Shown: positions 49,388 to 55,676 of the stretch, one piece after another
How positions within the stretch are numbered: position 1 is the first letter of the stretch
How the letters are laid out: every line of letters begins with the position of its first letter
From: a virus
Virus record (IMG/VR): IMGVR_UViG_3300038760_000071
Location: 16,260 to 80,259 of that record
DNA length: 64,000 bases
Reading direction: 5' to 3' (one strand)
Program-made: the position numbers and the translations under genes
The notes under the pieces: model-generated
Seen by the model: the letters and a program-made list of their open reading frames with translations, nothing else
Told to the model about the DNA's origin: nothing
Databases searched by the model: none

Positions 49388-49876
49388 ATGACAGCACACC
49401 ATAGGCAACAACTACTATTTAGTAATATTTTTCAAGTAGCTAGCAATATAAACGAAATAGTAGCTGGTAGTTTTTCCGGTCACCTCATTTGGTCTGAGAT
49501 TTATAACAACACTACTGATTTAATACCTAGTAGGCTCGTCTCAAACCGGGGTGAAGCGTTTAATATAACACAACCTGAAAGGGAACTCCTATATAATATA
49601 TATATGAGCGTCGTCGGTTGGATAATCAAATGGACATGTGGGTTAGTGTTGCTGATAACCACTCTCATCTGGATAACAGGCTGGTTAATTTTGATCTGGG
49701 CCACCATCGGCTTGAATCCCATAGAAGTGCGTCCGGATAACTCCCAACCTATACAACACTCTGTAGAGTATAATGCAGAGGTAGAGATAATATCCCCTGT
49801 TATTGTAGGTGCACCTAAGAAAAGCAAAGTATCAAACATTTACAACAACCCTAAACTACCACCAAGAAAGAACTAA
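49388..49876 (+). CDS. Fused ORF: upstream 72-residue part reading into a membrane protein
   Basis: 162 aa. AAGGAG lies 4 nt before the ATG, one of the few real Shine-Dalgarno sequences here. Residues 73-162 have two hydrophobic helices. An early promoter module sits in frame at 49582-49597, but with CCTA instead of CTGA it lacks the usual TGA, so the upstream frame reads through (...RELLYNIYM). The gene is best explained as two cassettes fused by this change, with the short form still made from the internal promoter. Confidence 0.5.
   Translation: MTAHHRQQLLFSNIFQVASNINEIVAGSFSGHLIWSEIYNNTTDLIPSRLVSNRGEAFNITQPERELLYNIYMSVVGWIIKWTCGLVLLITTLIWITGWLILIWATIGLNPIEVRPDNSQPIQHSVEYNAEVEIISPVIVGAPKKSKVSNIYNNPKLPPRKN
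49582..49597 (+). promoter_or_regulatory. Early promoter GGAACTCCTATATAAT internal to an ORF
   Basis: 6 nt from an in-frame ATG at 49604; the variant removes the in-frame stop. Confidence 0.65.
49604..49876 (+). CDS. Small two-helix membrane protein (nested, 90 aa)
   Basis: Starts SVVGWIIKWTCGLVLLI; second hydrophobic stretch WITGWLILIWATIG. The promoter spacing of 6 nt supports this start. Unknown; holin-like topology is possible. Confidence 0.6.
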   Translation: MSVVGWIIKWTCGLVLLITTLIWITGWLILIWATIGLNPIEVRPDNSQPIQHSVEYNAEVEIISPVIVGAPKKSKVSNIYNNPKLPPRKN

Positions 49877-49877
49877 T

Positions 49878-50021
49878 ATGAAAAATAATATCAAAAAATT
49901 AATTAAACGCTTCCGCAATAAGAGGGAGTCAGTATATGGACCAGCTATATTCCATGTAAGGCCTTGGCTAGATAAAGAAGTTGATGAGCAATTGCACAAA
50001 AGAGCTTTTAAATTGTGGTAG
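49878..50021 (+). CDS. Small basic protein (47 aa)
   Basis: ATG at 49878, 1 nt after the previous stop. KNNIKKLIKRFRNKRESVYG; probably coupled translation. Confidence 0.5.
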   Translation: MKNNIKKLIKRFRNKRESVYGPAIFHVRPWLDKEVDEQLHKRAFKLW

Positions 50022-50066
50022 ACCGTAGGCCTAGAAACAATTACTGATCTTAGATTTATTCAAGAC

Positions 50067-50255
50067 ATGCAAATCACAGGAGACCATAATATATCCACTA
50101 AACTTAGAAATAGTATCACCGATTTACATTTGCGTGTGGCTGATAAGGTATATGAACATGTTACAGAAGAGGTTTGGTACGATACCCGTTCTAATGTTTG
50201 GCACACTGTACTGGTTAGCGTTCGAGACAGCATACGTGATGTGTTAGACAGATGA
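50067..50255 (+). CDS. Divergent first member of V-W-x-E repeat gene family
   Basis: 62 aa. VADKVYEHVTEEVWYDTRSN shows the V-x-x-x-V spacing in weaker form. No clear promoter module. Its stop overlaps the next ATG (ATGA). Confidence 0.5.
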   Translation: MQITGDHNISTKLRNSITDLHLRVADKVYEHVTEEVWYDTRSNVWHTVLVSVRDSIRDVLDR

Positions 50256-50281
50256 AAGTAGGGAACATATATAATACAGAT

Positions 50282-50494
50282 ATGAAAGTAGGTGATATAT
50301 CTTATGAGATACGTAATAAAATGCAGGGCGAAGTGGGGTTTGAGTTGTGGGATAAGGTATTGTGCGAGGTAGGAGATGATGTATGGGATGAGGTCTGGCA
50401 AGAGGTCTGGCATGAGGTGGGGCGATCGGTGAGGTTTGGGCTAAAGGATGTGATAGATTATAATGTAGGGAACTCTAGCATAATAAGGTTATGA
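50282..50494 (+). CDS. V-W-x-E repeat protein 2
   Basis: 70 aa from the ATG at 50282 (TATAAT 6 nt upstream; an ATG at 50252 is outside). N-terminus KVGDISYEIRNKMQGEVGFE is paralogous to the 51333 gene; then DVWDEVWQEVWHEV. Confidence 0.65.
   Translation: MKVGDISYEIRNKMQGEVGFELWDKVLCEVGDDVWDEVWQEVWHEVGRSVRFGLKDVIDYNVGNSSIIRL
50469..50484 (+). promoter_or_regulatory. Early promoter GGAACTCTAGCATAAT
   Basis: 6 nt from the ATG at 50491; overlaps the end of repeat protein 2. Confidence 0.65.
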
Positions 50495-50679
50495 TTTTAA
50501 AGGAGGTAAGATATAAAGTATGGAACAAAATATGGCGTAAGGTAGAGAATGAGGCTCGGCAAACGATACAGGGTAAGGTAATACACGAGCTTTGGAATGA
50601 AGTAGAGGATGCGGTAGAGTATAGCCACTACATAGCAGATACGGTAGAAGATAAGATAAGAAACTCTACCATAACATAG
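50491..50679 (+). CDS. V-W-x-E repeat protein 3
   Basis: 62 aa; EVRYKVWNKIWRKVENE then a less regular part. C-terminus RNSTIT is translated from the next promoter. Confidence 0.65.
   Translation: MILKEVRYKVWNKIWRKVENEARQTIQGKVIHELWNEVEDAVEYSHYIADTVEDKIRNSTIT
50660..50675 (+). promoter_or_regulatory. Early promoter variant GAAACTCTACCATAAC
   Basis: 6 nt from the ATG at 50682; two substitutions in the -10. Confidence 0.5.
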
Positions 50680-50681
50680 AT

Positions 50682-50852
50682 ATGAATTTAACTAGTATAT
50701 GGTGTGAGGTAGAGGATGAGGTAGAGGATGGGGTAGAGGAAGAGGTATGGCGTGAGGCATGGCGCGCGGTGGAGCATAAGGTATGGTATGAGGCCACTCA
50801 TGAGATGAGAAGTACGGTAAGAGATAGGGTAAGGAACTCTGATATAATATAG
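50682..50852 (+). CDS. V-W-x-E repeat protein 4
   Basis: 56 aa, MNLTSIWCEVEDEVEDGVEE... ending VRNSDII, the promoter-coded tail with TAG stop at 50850-50852. Confidence 0.65.
   Translation: MNLTSIWCEVEDEVEDGVEEEVWREAWRAVEHKVWYEATHEMRSTVRDRVRNSDII
50833..50848 (+). promoter_or_regulatory. Early promoter GGAACTCTGATATAAT followed by a broken cassette
   Basis: 6 nt from an ATG at 50855 that is followed at once by GAA TGA; only ~30 bp of the next cassette remains. Confidence 0.7.
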
Positions 50853-50854
50853 AT

Positions 50855-50884
50855 ATGGAATGAGGTAGAAGATGCTGTATAGAT
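50855..50884 (+). pseudogene. Truncated repeat-gene cassette
   Basis: Start codon, then frameshifted remains of a V-E-D-A-V repeat (gaggtagaagatgctgtat) running straight into the start of the 50885 gene. Confidence 0.6.
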
Positions 50885-51073
50885 ATGAATTTAGAAGAGT
50901 TTAGGTATGAGATAGGGAACAAAATACGGCACAAGTTACAGCATGCGGCTTATTATAAGTTAGTGAGTAGTATAAGGGGTGAAGTAGGGCATGAGATATC
51001 AAGCAAGGTAAGGGTTGAGGTATGGGGCAAGGTATGTAATAAGGTAGAACATGCGGTATGTAATAAGGTATAG
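50885..51073 (+). CDS. V-x-x-x repeat protein 5
   Basis: 62 aa, MNLEEFRYEIGNKIRHKLQH... EVWGKVCNKVEHAVCNKV. It has lost its own promoter in the upstream deletion and may rely on 50833-50848. Confidence 0.55.
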   Translation: MNLEEFRYEIGNKIRHKLQHAAYYKLVSSIRGEVGHEISSKVRVEVWGKVCNKVEHAVCNKV

Positions 51074-51099
51074 CATGCGGGTTGGGCGAACAGCTTTAA

Positions 51100-51105
51100 C
51101 ATAAT
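51100..51105 (+). promoter_or_regulatory. Early -10 variant CATAAT
   Basis: 6 nt from the ATG at 51112; decides that start over the ATG at 51106. Confidence 0.5.
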
Positions 51106-51111
51106 ATGAGT

Positions 51112-51330
51112 ATGGGAATAGATATGAATTTAGCTGGAGTAAGGAGAGAGTTGGTGGCCAAAGTAAGGCATGAGTTGCGGGGTGAGATAAGGAGTATGGT
51201 GAAGGATGAGGTATGGGGTGAGGTAAGAGATAACATATGGAGTGGGGTAGAGAACGAGATATGGAATGAGGTAAGGCGTAATGTATGGAACAGGGCATGG
51301 AATGAGGTGAGGAGCTCTAATATAATATAG
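51112..51330 (+). CDS. V-W-x-E repeat protein 6
   Basis: 72 aa; contains EVRRNVWNRAWNEV, coded by the block shared identically with the 52122 gene. Ends RSSNII. Confidence 0.65.
   Translation: MGIDMNLAGVRRELVAKVRHELRGEIRSMVKDEVWGEVRDNIWSGVENEIWNEVRRNVWNRAWNEVRSSNII
51311..51326 (+). promoter_or_regulatory. Early promoter GGAGCTCTAATATAAT
   Basis: 6 nt from the ATG at 51333. Confidence 0.65.
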
Positions 51331-51332
51331 AT

Positions 51333-51527
51333 ATGAGAGTAGATCAGATATCGTATGAGCTGTGTAGTAAAATGCAGGTAGAGTTAGGGGCTAAGTTATG
51401 GGATAAAGTATTGAGTAGGGTAGAAGATGCTGTATGGAGTGAGGTATGGGTTAAGGTAGAAGATGCTGTATGGGGTGAGGTTTGGGATAAGGTAGAGCGT
51501 AAGGTAAGGAACTCTAATATAATATAG
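51333..51527 (+). CDS. V-W-x-E repeat protein 7
   Basis: 64 aa; N-terminus RVDQISYELCSKMQ pairs with repeat protein 2. Ends VRNSNII. Confidence 0.65.
   Translation: MRVDQISYELCSKMQVELGAKLWDKVLSRVEDAVWSEVWVKVEDAVWGEVWDKVERKVRNSNII
51508..51523 (+). promoter_or_regulatory. Early promoter GGAACTCTAATATAAT
   Basis: 6 nt from the ATG at 51530. Confidence 0.75.
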
Positions 51528-51529
51528 AT

Positions 51530-51880
51530 ATGAATTTGAATGAGATACAGTGTAAGGTGGAGGATAAGGTATGGGATGAGATCTGGGATAAGGTATGGGA
51601 TGAGATCTGGGATGAGGTAAGGGGTGAGGTAGGGGATAAGGTATGGGGTGAGATATGGGATGAAGTATGGGGTGAGGTAGAGGTTAAGGTAAGGGATGAA
51701 GTATGGGATGAAGTATGGGATGAAGTATGGGATGGGGTATATGATATCATCTGGGGTGAGGTATATGATAACATATTGAATGAGATATGGGATAAGGTAA
51801 GGTGGGGAGTAGAAGATAAGGTAAGGGGTGAGGTATTTGATAAGGTAGGGCGTAAGATAAGGAACTCTAATATAATATAG
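51530..51880 (+). CDS. V-W-x-E repeat protein 8 (longest)
   Basis: 116 aa with about 25 consecutive 4-residue units (e.g. KVWDEIWDKVWDEIWDEV). If helical, Val/Ile at every fourth position form a slowly rotating hydrophobic stripe with Trp beside it, suited to oligomer or membrane contact. No known enzyme motif. Confidence 0.7.
   Translation: MNLNEIQCKVEDKVWDEIWDKVWDEIWDEVRGEVGDKVWGEIWDEVWGEVEVKVRDEVWDEVWDEVWDGVYDIIWGEVYDNILNEIWDKVRWGVEDKVRGEVFDKVGRKIRNSNII
51861..51876 (+). promoter_or_regulatory. Early promoter GGAACTCTAATATAAT
   Basis: 6 nt from the ATG at 51883. Confidence 0.75.
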
Positions 51881-51882
51881 AT

Positions 51883-52119
51883 ATGAATAAGGTATGGGAT
51901 AAGGTAGGGGATGAGATGGAGGATAAGATAAGGGATAAGGTAAGGGATGAGGTATGGGGTGAGGTAGAGCGTAAGGTATGGGGTGAGGTAAGGGATAAGG
52001 TAAGGTATAAAGTAAGGGATGAGGTATGGGGTGAGATAAAGTGTAAAGTATTTAATAAGGTAGAAGATGCTGTATGGGGTGAGATATGGGATGAGGTAAG
52101 GAACTCTGATATAATATAG
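51883..52119 (+). CDS. V-[WR]-x-[EK] repeat protein 9
   Basis: 78 aa, MNKVWDKVGDEMEDKIRDKV..., almost entirely repeats. Ends VRNSDII. Confidence 0.65.
   Translation: MNKVWDKVGDEMEDKIRDKVRDEVWGEVERKVWGEVRDKVRYKVRDEVWGEIKCKVFNKVEDAVWGEIWDEVRNSDII
52100..52115 (+). promoter_or_regulatory. Early promoter GGAACTCTGATATAAT
   Basis: 6 nt from the ATG at 52122. Confidence 0.75.
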
Positions 52120-52121
52120 AT

Positions 52122-52319
52122 ATGAATTTGAATACGAAGATAGGGTATAAGATATGGAATGAGGTAAGGCGTAATGTATGGAACAGGGCATGGAATGAGG
52201 TATGGTACGAGGTAAGGGATGAGGTAAGAGAAGAAGTATGGGGTAAGGTAAGGTATGAGGTAGGGGGTGAGGTAGGGGGTAAGGTAGAGCGTAAGATAAG
52301 GAACTCTGATATAATGTAG
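52122..52319 (+). CDS. V-W-x-E repeat protein 10
   Basis: 65 aa; NLNTKIGYKIWNEVRRNVWN; shares the 52-bp block with repeat protein 6. Ends IRNSDIM because the -10 reads ATAATG. Confidence 0.65.
   Translation: MNLNTKIGYKIWNEVRRNVWNRAWNEVWYEVRDEVREEVWGKVRYEVGGEVGGKVERKIRNSDIM
52300..52315 (+). promoter_or_regulatory. Early promoter GGAACTCTGATATAAT
   Basis: 6 nt from the ATG at 52322. Confidence 0.75.
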
Positions 52320-52321
52320 AT

Positions 52322-52471
52322 ATGAATTTGAATGAGGTAGGGAGTGAGGTATGGGGTGAGGTAGAGCGTAAGGTAAGGGATAAGGTAGAAGATGCTGTAT
52401 GGGGTGAGATATGGGATAAGGTAAGGGATAAGGTAAGGTATAAGATAGGTAACACTGATATATCGATATAA
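52322..52471 (+). CDS. V-W-x-E repeat protein 11 (49 aa)
   Basis: MNLNEVGSEVWGEVERKVRD... ends IGNTDISI because the next promoter has decayed and shifted the stop. Stop TAA at 52469-52471. Confidence 0.6.
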   Translation: MNLNEVGSEVWGEVERKVRDKVEDAVWGEIWDKVRDKVRYKIGNTDISI

Positions 52472-52530
52472 ATTTGAATACGAAGATAGGGTATGGGGTA
52501 TGTAATAAGGTAGAGTTTAGTAAAGTTATA
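52466..52530 (+). pseudogene. Decayed repeat-gene cassette at the array end
   Basis: AAATTTGAATACGAAGATAG matches the start of repeat protein 10, but the start codon is ATA and the preceding -10 reads TATATC. No ORF remains. Confidence 0.65.
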
Positions 52531-52673
52531 GTAAATTTATAAAAACGTATAATAATGGTGGATGGTTAAGAGATGGCTAAGTTATTAACTATAAACATGC
52601 TATAACTAAAAGGTGAGGTGTATAAATGTTTAAATACAGAAATAGTTAGAGATCATCTAAATATAAATAGAGT
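52531..52673. other. Short non-coding stretch after the array
   Basis: AT-rich; no ORF, promoter module or hairpin seen. Confidence 0.4.
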
Positions 52674-53354
52674 ATGAAAAAATATGTAAGAAGATACCCG
52701 ACAAAATACCGATATAATCAAATGGGATTATCGAAAGAGACAGGCTATTTTAAATACGTGGATGTTAATATATGTGCTGGATGCGCGGTAGCGAGCGCGT
52801 GTCAATCTCTATTAGATGTGCGTGGATACAATGCAATAGGTGACTATGCTCTAGGAATATATGAGCGCGCGAAGAAAGCGATCGGATCTCAGAGAACCGG
52901 TCTTCGAATATATCCCGCAGTGACTGAAGCAATATATACATTCAATGAAGAGAAGCGATATATAGATATTACAGCTACTAAGTTGGCGCCGCGAAGTAAG
53001 TCTCTGAGAGATCATCTACTCAATAATGGCACCGCGGTCGCTGGATTCCGATGGTATGAAGGTATGATGTATCCTACACCTATTATCCCACCAAATACTC
53101 CATGGTATCGTCGTATATGGTACCATCTCAGAGCCCCACGATATGCATCAGCCTCCGGAGACATTGCAGGTTATCATGCAGCAGCCGTGATGGGTGTAGA
53201 TGATCATAAGCAAGCATTTGTAATACAGAACTCATACGGGTTAGGCTACGGTAATAAAGGCAATGTCTATATGAAGTATGATGACTTCGACGCATCATGC
53301 GTCCAAGCTTATGGTTTTGACACTGTGGAGGAAAGAAAAGGAACTCTGATATAA
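52674..53354 (+). CDS. Papain-like cysteine protease
   Basis: 226 aa. Residues 34-42 CAGCAVASA correspond to papain CGSCWAFSA, giving catalytic Cys37; His168 in GYHAAAVMG and Asn186 in FVIQNSYG complete the C1A triad, with GYGNKGNVYMKYDDF as the usual end. No signal peptide, so it would act in the cytoplasm or virion. Cleavage target unknown; candidates are host or phage proteins. The C-terminus -KGTLI and TAA are read from the next promoter. Confidence 0.8.
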   Translation: MKKYVRRYPTKYRYNQMGLSKETGYFKYVDVNICAGCAVASACQSLLDVRGYNAIGDYALGIYERAKKAIGSQRTGLRIYPAVTEAIYTFNEEKRYIDITATKLAPRSKSLRDHLLNNGTAVAGFRWYEGMMYPTPIIPPNTPWYRRIWYHLRAPRYASASGDIAGYHAAAVMGVDDHKQAFVIQNSYGLGYGNKGNVYMKYDDFDASCVQAYGFDTVEERKGTLI

Positions 53355-53355
53355 T
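53340..53355 (+). promoter_or_regulatory. Early promoter GGAACTCTGATATAAT
   Basis: 6 nt from the ATG at 53362; supplies GTLI and TAA to the protease gene. Confidence 0.8.
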
Positions 53356-53361
53356 ATAGAT

Positions 53362-54039
53362 ATGATGAAACAGAAAGCTCCGATACTAAGCGCGGTTACC
53401 GCGCCGCGGCGATGGGTGACGAGGAATAATCTCAAACTAAATATGAATCGTCTAGCAGTGTTGTTGTTTTTTGCAACATTCGCTAACCAGTGGTCGATCG
53501 GTCAATCAGTTAAACTGGCTTGGGACGCTAGCGAAGATGAACGTGTAACAAGCTACCAAGTGAGGTATGGCACTTCAAGTAGCGTCCATCCATCGATGGT
53601 CGACGTGGGGAAAAACACCACAGCAACCATTACGGGCTTATCCTTCAGTGTTGATTACTACTTTGTGGTGTATGCTCTCACCGCTTCAGGCCTGATAAGC
53701 CTACCGTCTAACGAAGTCTATACCATCGTAGAGCCGCCGCCTTCATCGCGCGCCTATATAGGCTATCATATACGGATTCAGACGTCAGGGGAGTTTGAAC
53801 TCCAGCAGTCTGTAGACATGGTTAACTGGATTACGGTAAAGCAGGCAAGTGACTATTTGGATATAGTGATTCCAACCTCAGGTGTACACCGATCCTTTTA
53901 CCGAGTCACGCCATGGAACGGAGAAACTCTCTTCGAAGGTAGGTCATTTTACATTAACCAAACTAACTCGAGTGTAGACGATCATAAGCAAGCATTTGTA
54001 ATTCAGAACTCATACGGCTTCGACACAAAGGAACTCTGA
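53362..54039 (+). CDS. Secreted Fn3-domain protein, chimeric 3' end
   Basis: 225 aa. A 27-residue N-terminal extension precedes a signal peptide (MNRLAVLLFFATFANQ). Then an Fn3 domain (KLAWDASEDERVTSYQVRYG ... YYFVVYALTASGLISLPSNE) and a beta domain with LQQSVDMVNW ... SFYRV, a pattern frequent in Verrucomicrobia secreted proteins. The last 20 residues (VDDHKQAFVIQNSYG...) duplicate the protease gene just upstream, with an internal deletion. Base composition is richer in G+C than neighbours. Probably host-derived DNA inserted beside a second protease copy. Confidence 0.75.
   Translation: MMKQKAPILSAVTAPRRWVTRNNLKLNMNRLAVLLFFATFANQWSIGQSVKLAWDASEDERVTSYQVRYGTSSSVHPSMVDVGKNTTATITGLSFSVDYYFVVYALTASGLISLPSNEVYTIVEPPPSSRAYIGYHIRIQTSGEFELQQSVDMVNWITVKQASDYLDIVIPTSGVHRSFYRVTPWNGETLFEGRSFYINQTNSSVDDHKQAFVIQNSYGFDTKEL
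53972..54017 (+). repeat. Copy of protease-gene segment (direct repeat with 53194-53239)
   Basis: 44 of 46 positions identical to 53194-53239. Confidence 0.9.
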
Positions 54040-54045
54040 TATAAT
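54030..54045 (+). promoter_or_regulatory. Early promoter GGAACTCTGATATAAT
   Basis: 6 nt from the ATG at 54052; supplies -KEL and TGA to the Fn3 gene. Confidence 0.8.
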
Positions 54046-54051
54046 ATAGAT

Positions 54052-54384
54052 ATGAAAGCAACCGGTGCACGTTTTAAAGTACGGCATAAATTATGGAATA
54101 GGGTCAGGGGATCGATACAGAGTGGTGTGTGGGAAGAGGTAAAGAAGGCCGTCCAGGACCTGGTACATAATAGAATACCGAACAAGGTTCAGAACAAGGT
54201 ACAGAATAAAGGCCATAATGAGATATATCATGATGTAGAAGATGATGTATGGAATAAGGTATATAAGAGGGTAGAAGATAAGGTATGGAATAATGTATGG
54301 AATAAGCTACATAATACTGGAATAGCCTCAACGAAAAAGGCACTCAAAAGGAACTCTGATATAATAGATATACAGAAGAGATAA
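54052..54384 (+). CDS. Distant V-W-x-E repeat protein 12
   Basis: 110 aa. Same period-4 pattern (DVWNKVYKRVEDKVWNNVWN) outside the main array. Its C-terminus runs through the orphan promoter at 54350 (…RNSDIIDIQKR). Confidence 0.65.
   Translation: MKATGARFKVRHKLWNRVRGSIQSGVWEEVKKAVQDLVHNRIPNKVQNKVQNKGHNEIYHDVEDDVWNKVYKRVEDKVWNNVWNKLHNTGIASTKKALKRNSDIIDIQKR
54350..54365 (+). promoter_or_regulatory. Orphan promoter GGAACTCTGATATAAT with lost start codon
   Basis: Perfect module, but the expected ATG at +1 is ATA, and the upstream frame reads through to 54384. Confidence 0.6.
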
Positions 54385-54410
54385 TTAGTTGAACAATAGC
54401 AAACTTAGAC

Positions 54411-54416
54411 TATAAT
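54411..54416 (+). promoter_or_regulatory. Early -10 TATAAT
   Basis: 6 nt from the ATG at 54423. Confidence 0.55.
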
Positions 54417-54422
54417 ATATAT

Positions 54423-54773
54423 ATGAGCAACCAACCTAACAAAACACCTGGCGTTATTCTACACGGTGAAGCAATGATCTTCCAATCTCCCATTCCAGAA
54501 GGAGCTACAGAGATCAAATCATCCTCCACTAATATGCACATCATTGCAGATTCTGAGACTACCGGTAACCACCACGTTATCGATACTGTGCCAGGTACTA
54601 AGTACTTTAAACACGGTGATACAATGTACATGGAGAACACAAATGAGACCCGTGTGAGGTGCGTTCTAGCTGATCGTCACGATGCTATTACACTTGATCC
54701 TGGTACGTGGGAGTTTGGAATTCAAAAAGAATTTGATCATCTAACTCAACAGTTACATAATGTAGCTGACTGA
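54423..54773 (+). CDS. Small hypothetical protein
   Basis: 116 aa. VILHGEAMIFQSPIPEGATE, then HIIADSETTGNHHVID; beta-rich, seen in outline in other phages but without known function. Confidence 0.65.
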   Translation: MSNQPNKTPGVILHGEAMIFQSPIPEGATEIKSSSTNMHIIADSETTGNHHVIDTVPGTKYFKHGDTMYMENTNETRVRCVLADRHDAITLDPGTWEFGIQKEFDHLTQQLHNVAD

Positions 54774-54780
54774 ATTAACC

Positions 54781-54854
54781 GCGGGTATAGCTTAATGGTA
54801 AAGCTGCAGCCTTCCAAGCTGACTATGTGAGTTCGATCCTCTCTACCCGCTCCA
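54781..54854 (+). tRNA. tRNA-Gly (TCC)
   Basis: Acceptor GCGGGTA/TACCCGC, D arm GCTT/AAGC, anticodon loop CTTCCAA, encoded CCA. One mismatch each in the anticodon and T stems. Complements the GCC tRNA to read all Gly codons. Confidence 0.9.
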
Positions 54855-54873
54855 TTTAAATATATAATACATT

Positions 54874-55254
54874 ATGAGATATATAACCCTCGCGTTCCTG
54901 TTAGCTGTTACATCTATGGTATTAGCTGCCTGGCTCCTCATTGGTGAAGTAGGCTACTACGTAGTTGACATGTCACAATCTAAGTGGCCTAGACTATCAG
55001 ATAAACCAATCACAACTAACGTATTAATACCACTATTTAAGATTCATGTTTTAGGTGATGAAAAGGAAAAGTCCCGGTTTGAGGCTGTACCTGAAAGTAA
55101 GTATGTTACGTTAGGGTTTAATATTAAACCTAATACCATGGCGAATGGTGAGCCGGAGCCGATGGACAATGTTCCGGAGGAGGTTAGCGATAAACTCTCC
55201 TGGAGATATCTCCGCGGAGTGCCCCTACAAACTGACATTTCCCTGTTAAAATAA
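54874..55254 (+). CDS. Membrane-anchored hypothetical protein
   Basis: 126 aa; one N-terminal helix (LAFLLAVTSMVLAAWLLIG), soluble remainder. Unknown. Confidence 0.6.
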   Translation: MRYITLAFLLAVTSMVLAAWLLIGEVGYYVVDMSQSKWPRLSDKPITTNVLIPLFKIHVLGDEKEKSRFEAVPESKYVTLGFNIKPNTMANGEPEPMDNVPEEVSDKLSWRYLRGVPLQTDISLLK

Positions 55255-55352
55255 TTCCCCTTACATAATAATAAATTAACTATAGTAACTATACTCATTA
55301 TCGTGATACATGCGACCCGTTTAGATAATTATCTATTACAATAAATATTAAT

Positions 55353-55640
55353 ATGGATAGCGAACTCGAACTGTGCTACAAGTCAACAACATTCTGTGAT
55401 GGTAATGGAGGTAGGTGTCTAAAGTTTAAAACATGCCCGCTAGCGCTAACAGATGATGTGCGTCAGAAAGCTGACCGCTGGTGGGTGGCTAATGGTGATT
55501 CTATAGATGAAGATGTTCCTTTAGCAATTTTTAATGCTCCGCGGAAGTTGGATTGTTATGAGCCGCCTATTAAAGTGCCGGTGCCGGCACCATCCGATGA
55601 AGCTGATGACTCGAACACTGAGAAAGGAACTCTCATATAA
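55353..55640 (+). CDS. Small Cys-containing protein
   Basis: 95 aa; ELCYKSTTFCDGNGGRCLKF and CPLAL give four clustered Cys. C-terminus -KGTLI is promoter-coded. Confidence 0.6.
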   Translation: MDSELELCYKSTTFCDGNGGRCLKFKTCPLALTDDVRQKADRWWVANGDSIDEDVPLAIFNAPRKLDCYEPPIKVPVPAPSDEADDSNTEKGTLI

Positions 55641-55641
55641 T
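55626..55641 (+). promoter_or_regulatory. Leadered early promoter GGAACTCTCATATAAT
   Basis: 35 nt from the ATG at 55677; leader has GAGTAGAAAC and is A/C-rich. Confidence 0.75.
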
Positions 55642-55676
55642 AAGAGAGTAGAAACAATACTAACCAGATACAAGAG

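Larger units (their letters stand above)
50067..52530 (+). repeat. Tandem array of promoter-plus-repeat gene cassettes
   Basis: Eleven ORFs and two remnants, nearly all headed by the extended -10 module, coding 4-residue repeats V-[WR]-[DGN]-[EK]. The plus strand is strongly purine-rich with few C residues. A 52-bp block is identical at 51257-51308 and 52150-52201, showing recent duplication or gene conversion. Confidence 0.9.

Noticed and set aside
51514-52455. 313-aa antisense ORF opposite the repeat array
   Set aside because: It is the reverse reading of a low-complexity repeat (PYLIPYLIPYL...) and follows no promoter; a shadow of the plus-strand genes.
50067-52530. Promoter repeats as a CRISPR or integron cassette array
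   Set aside because: Spacing varies with ORF length, repeats are promoters overlapping stops, and no integrase, attC-like fold or cas gene is present.
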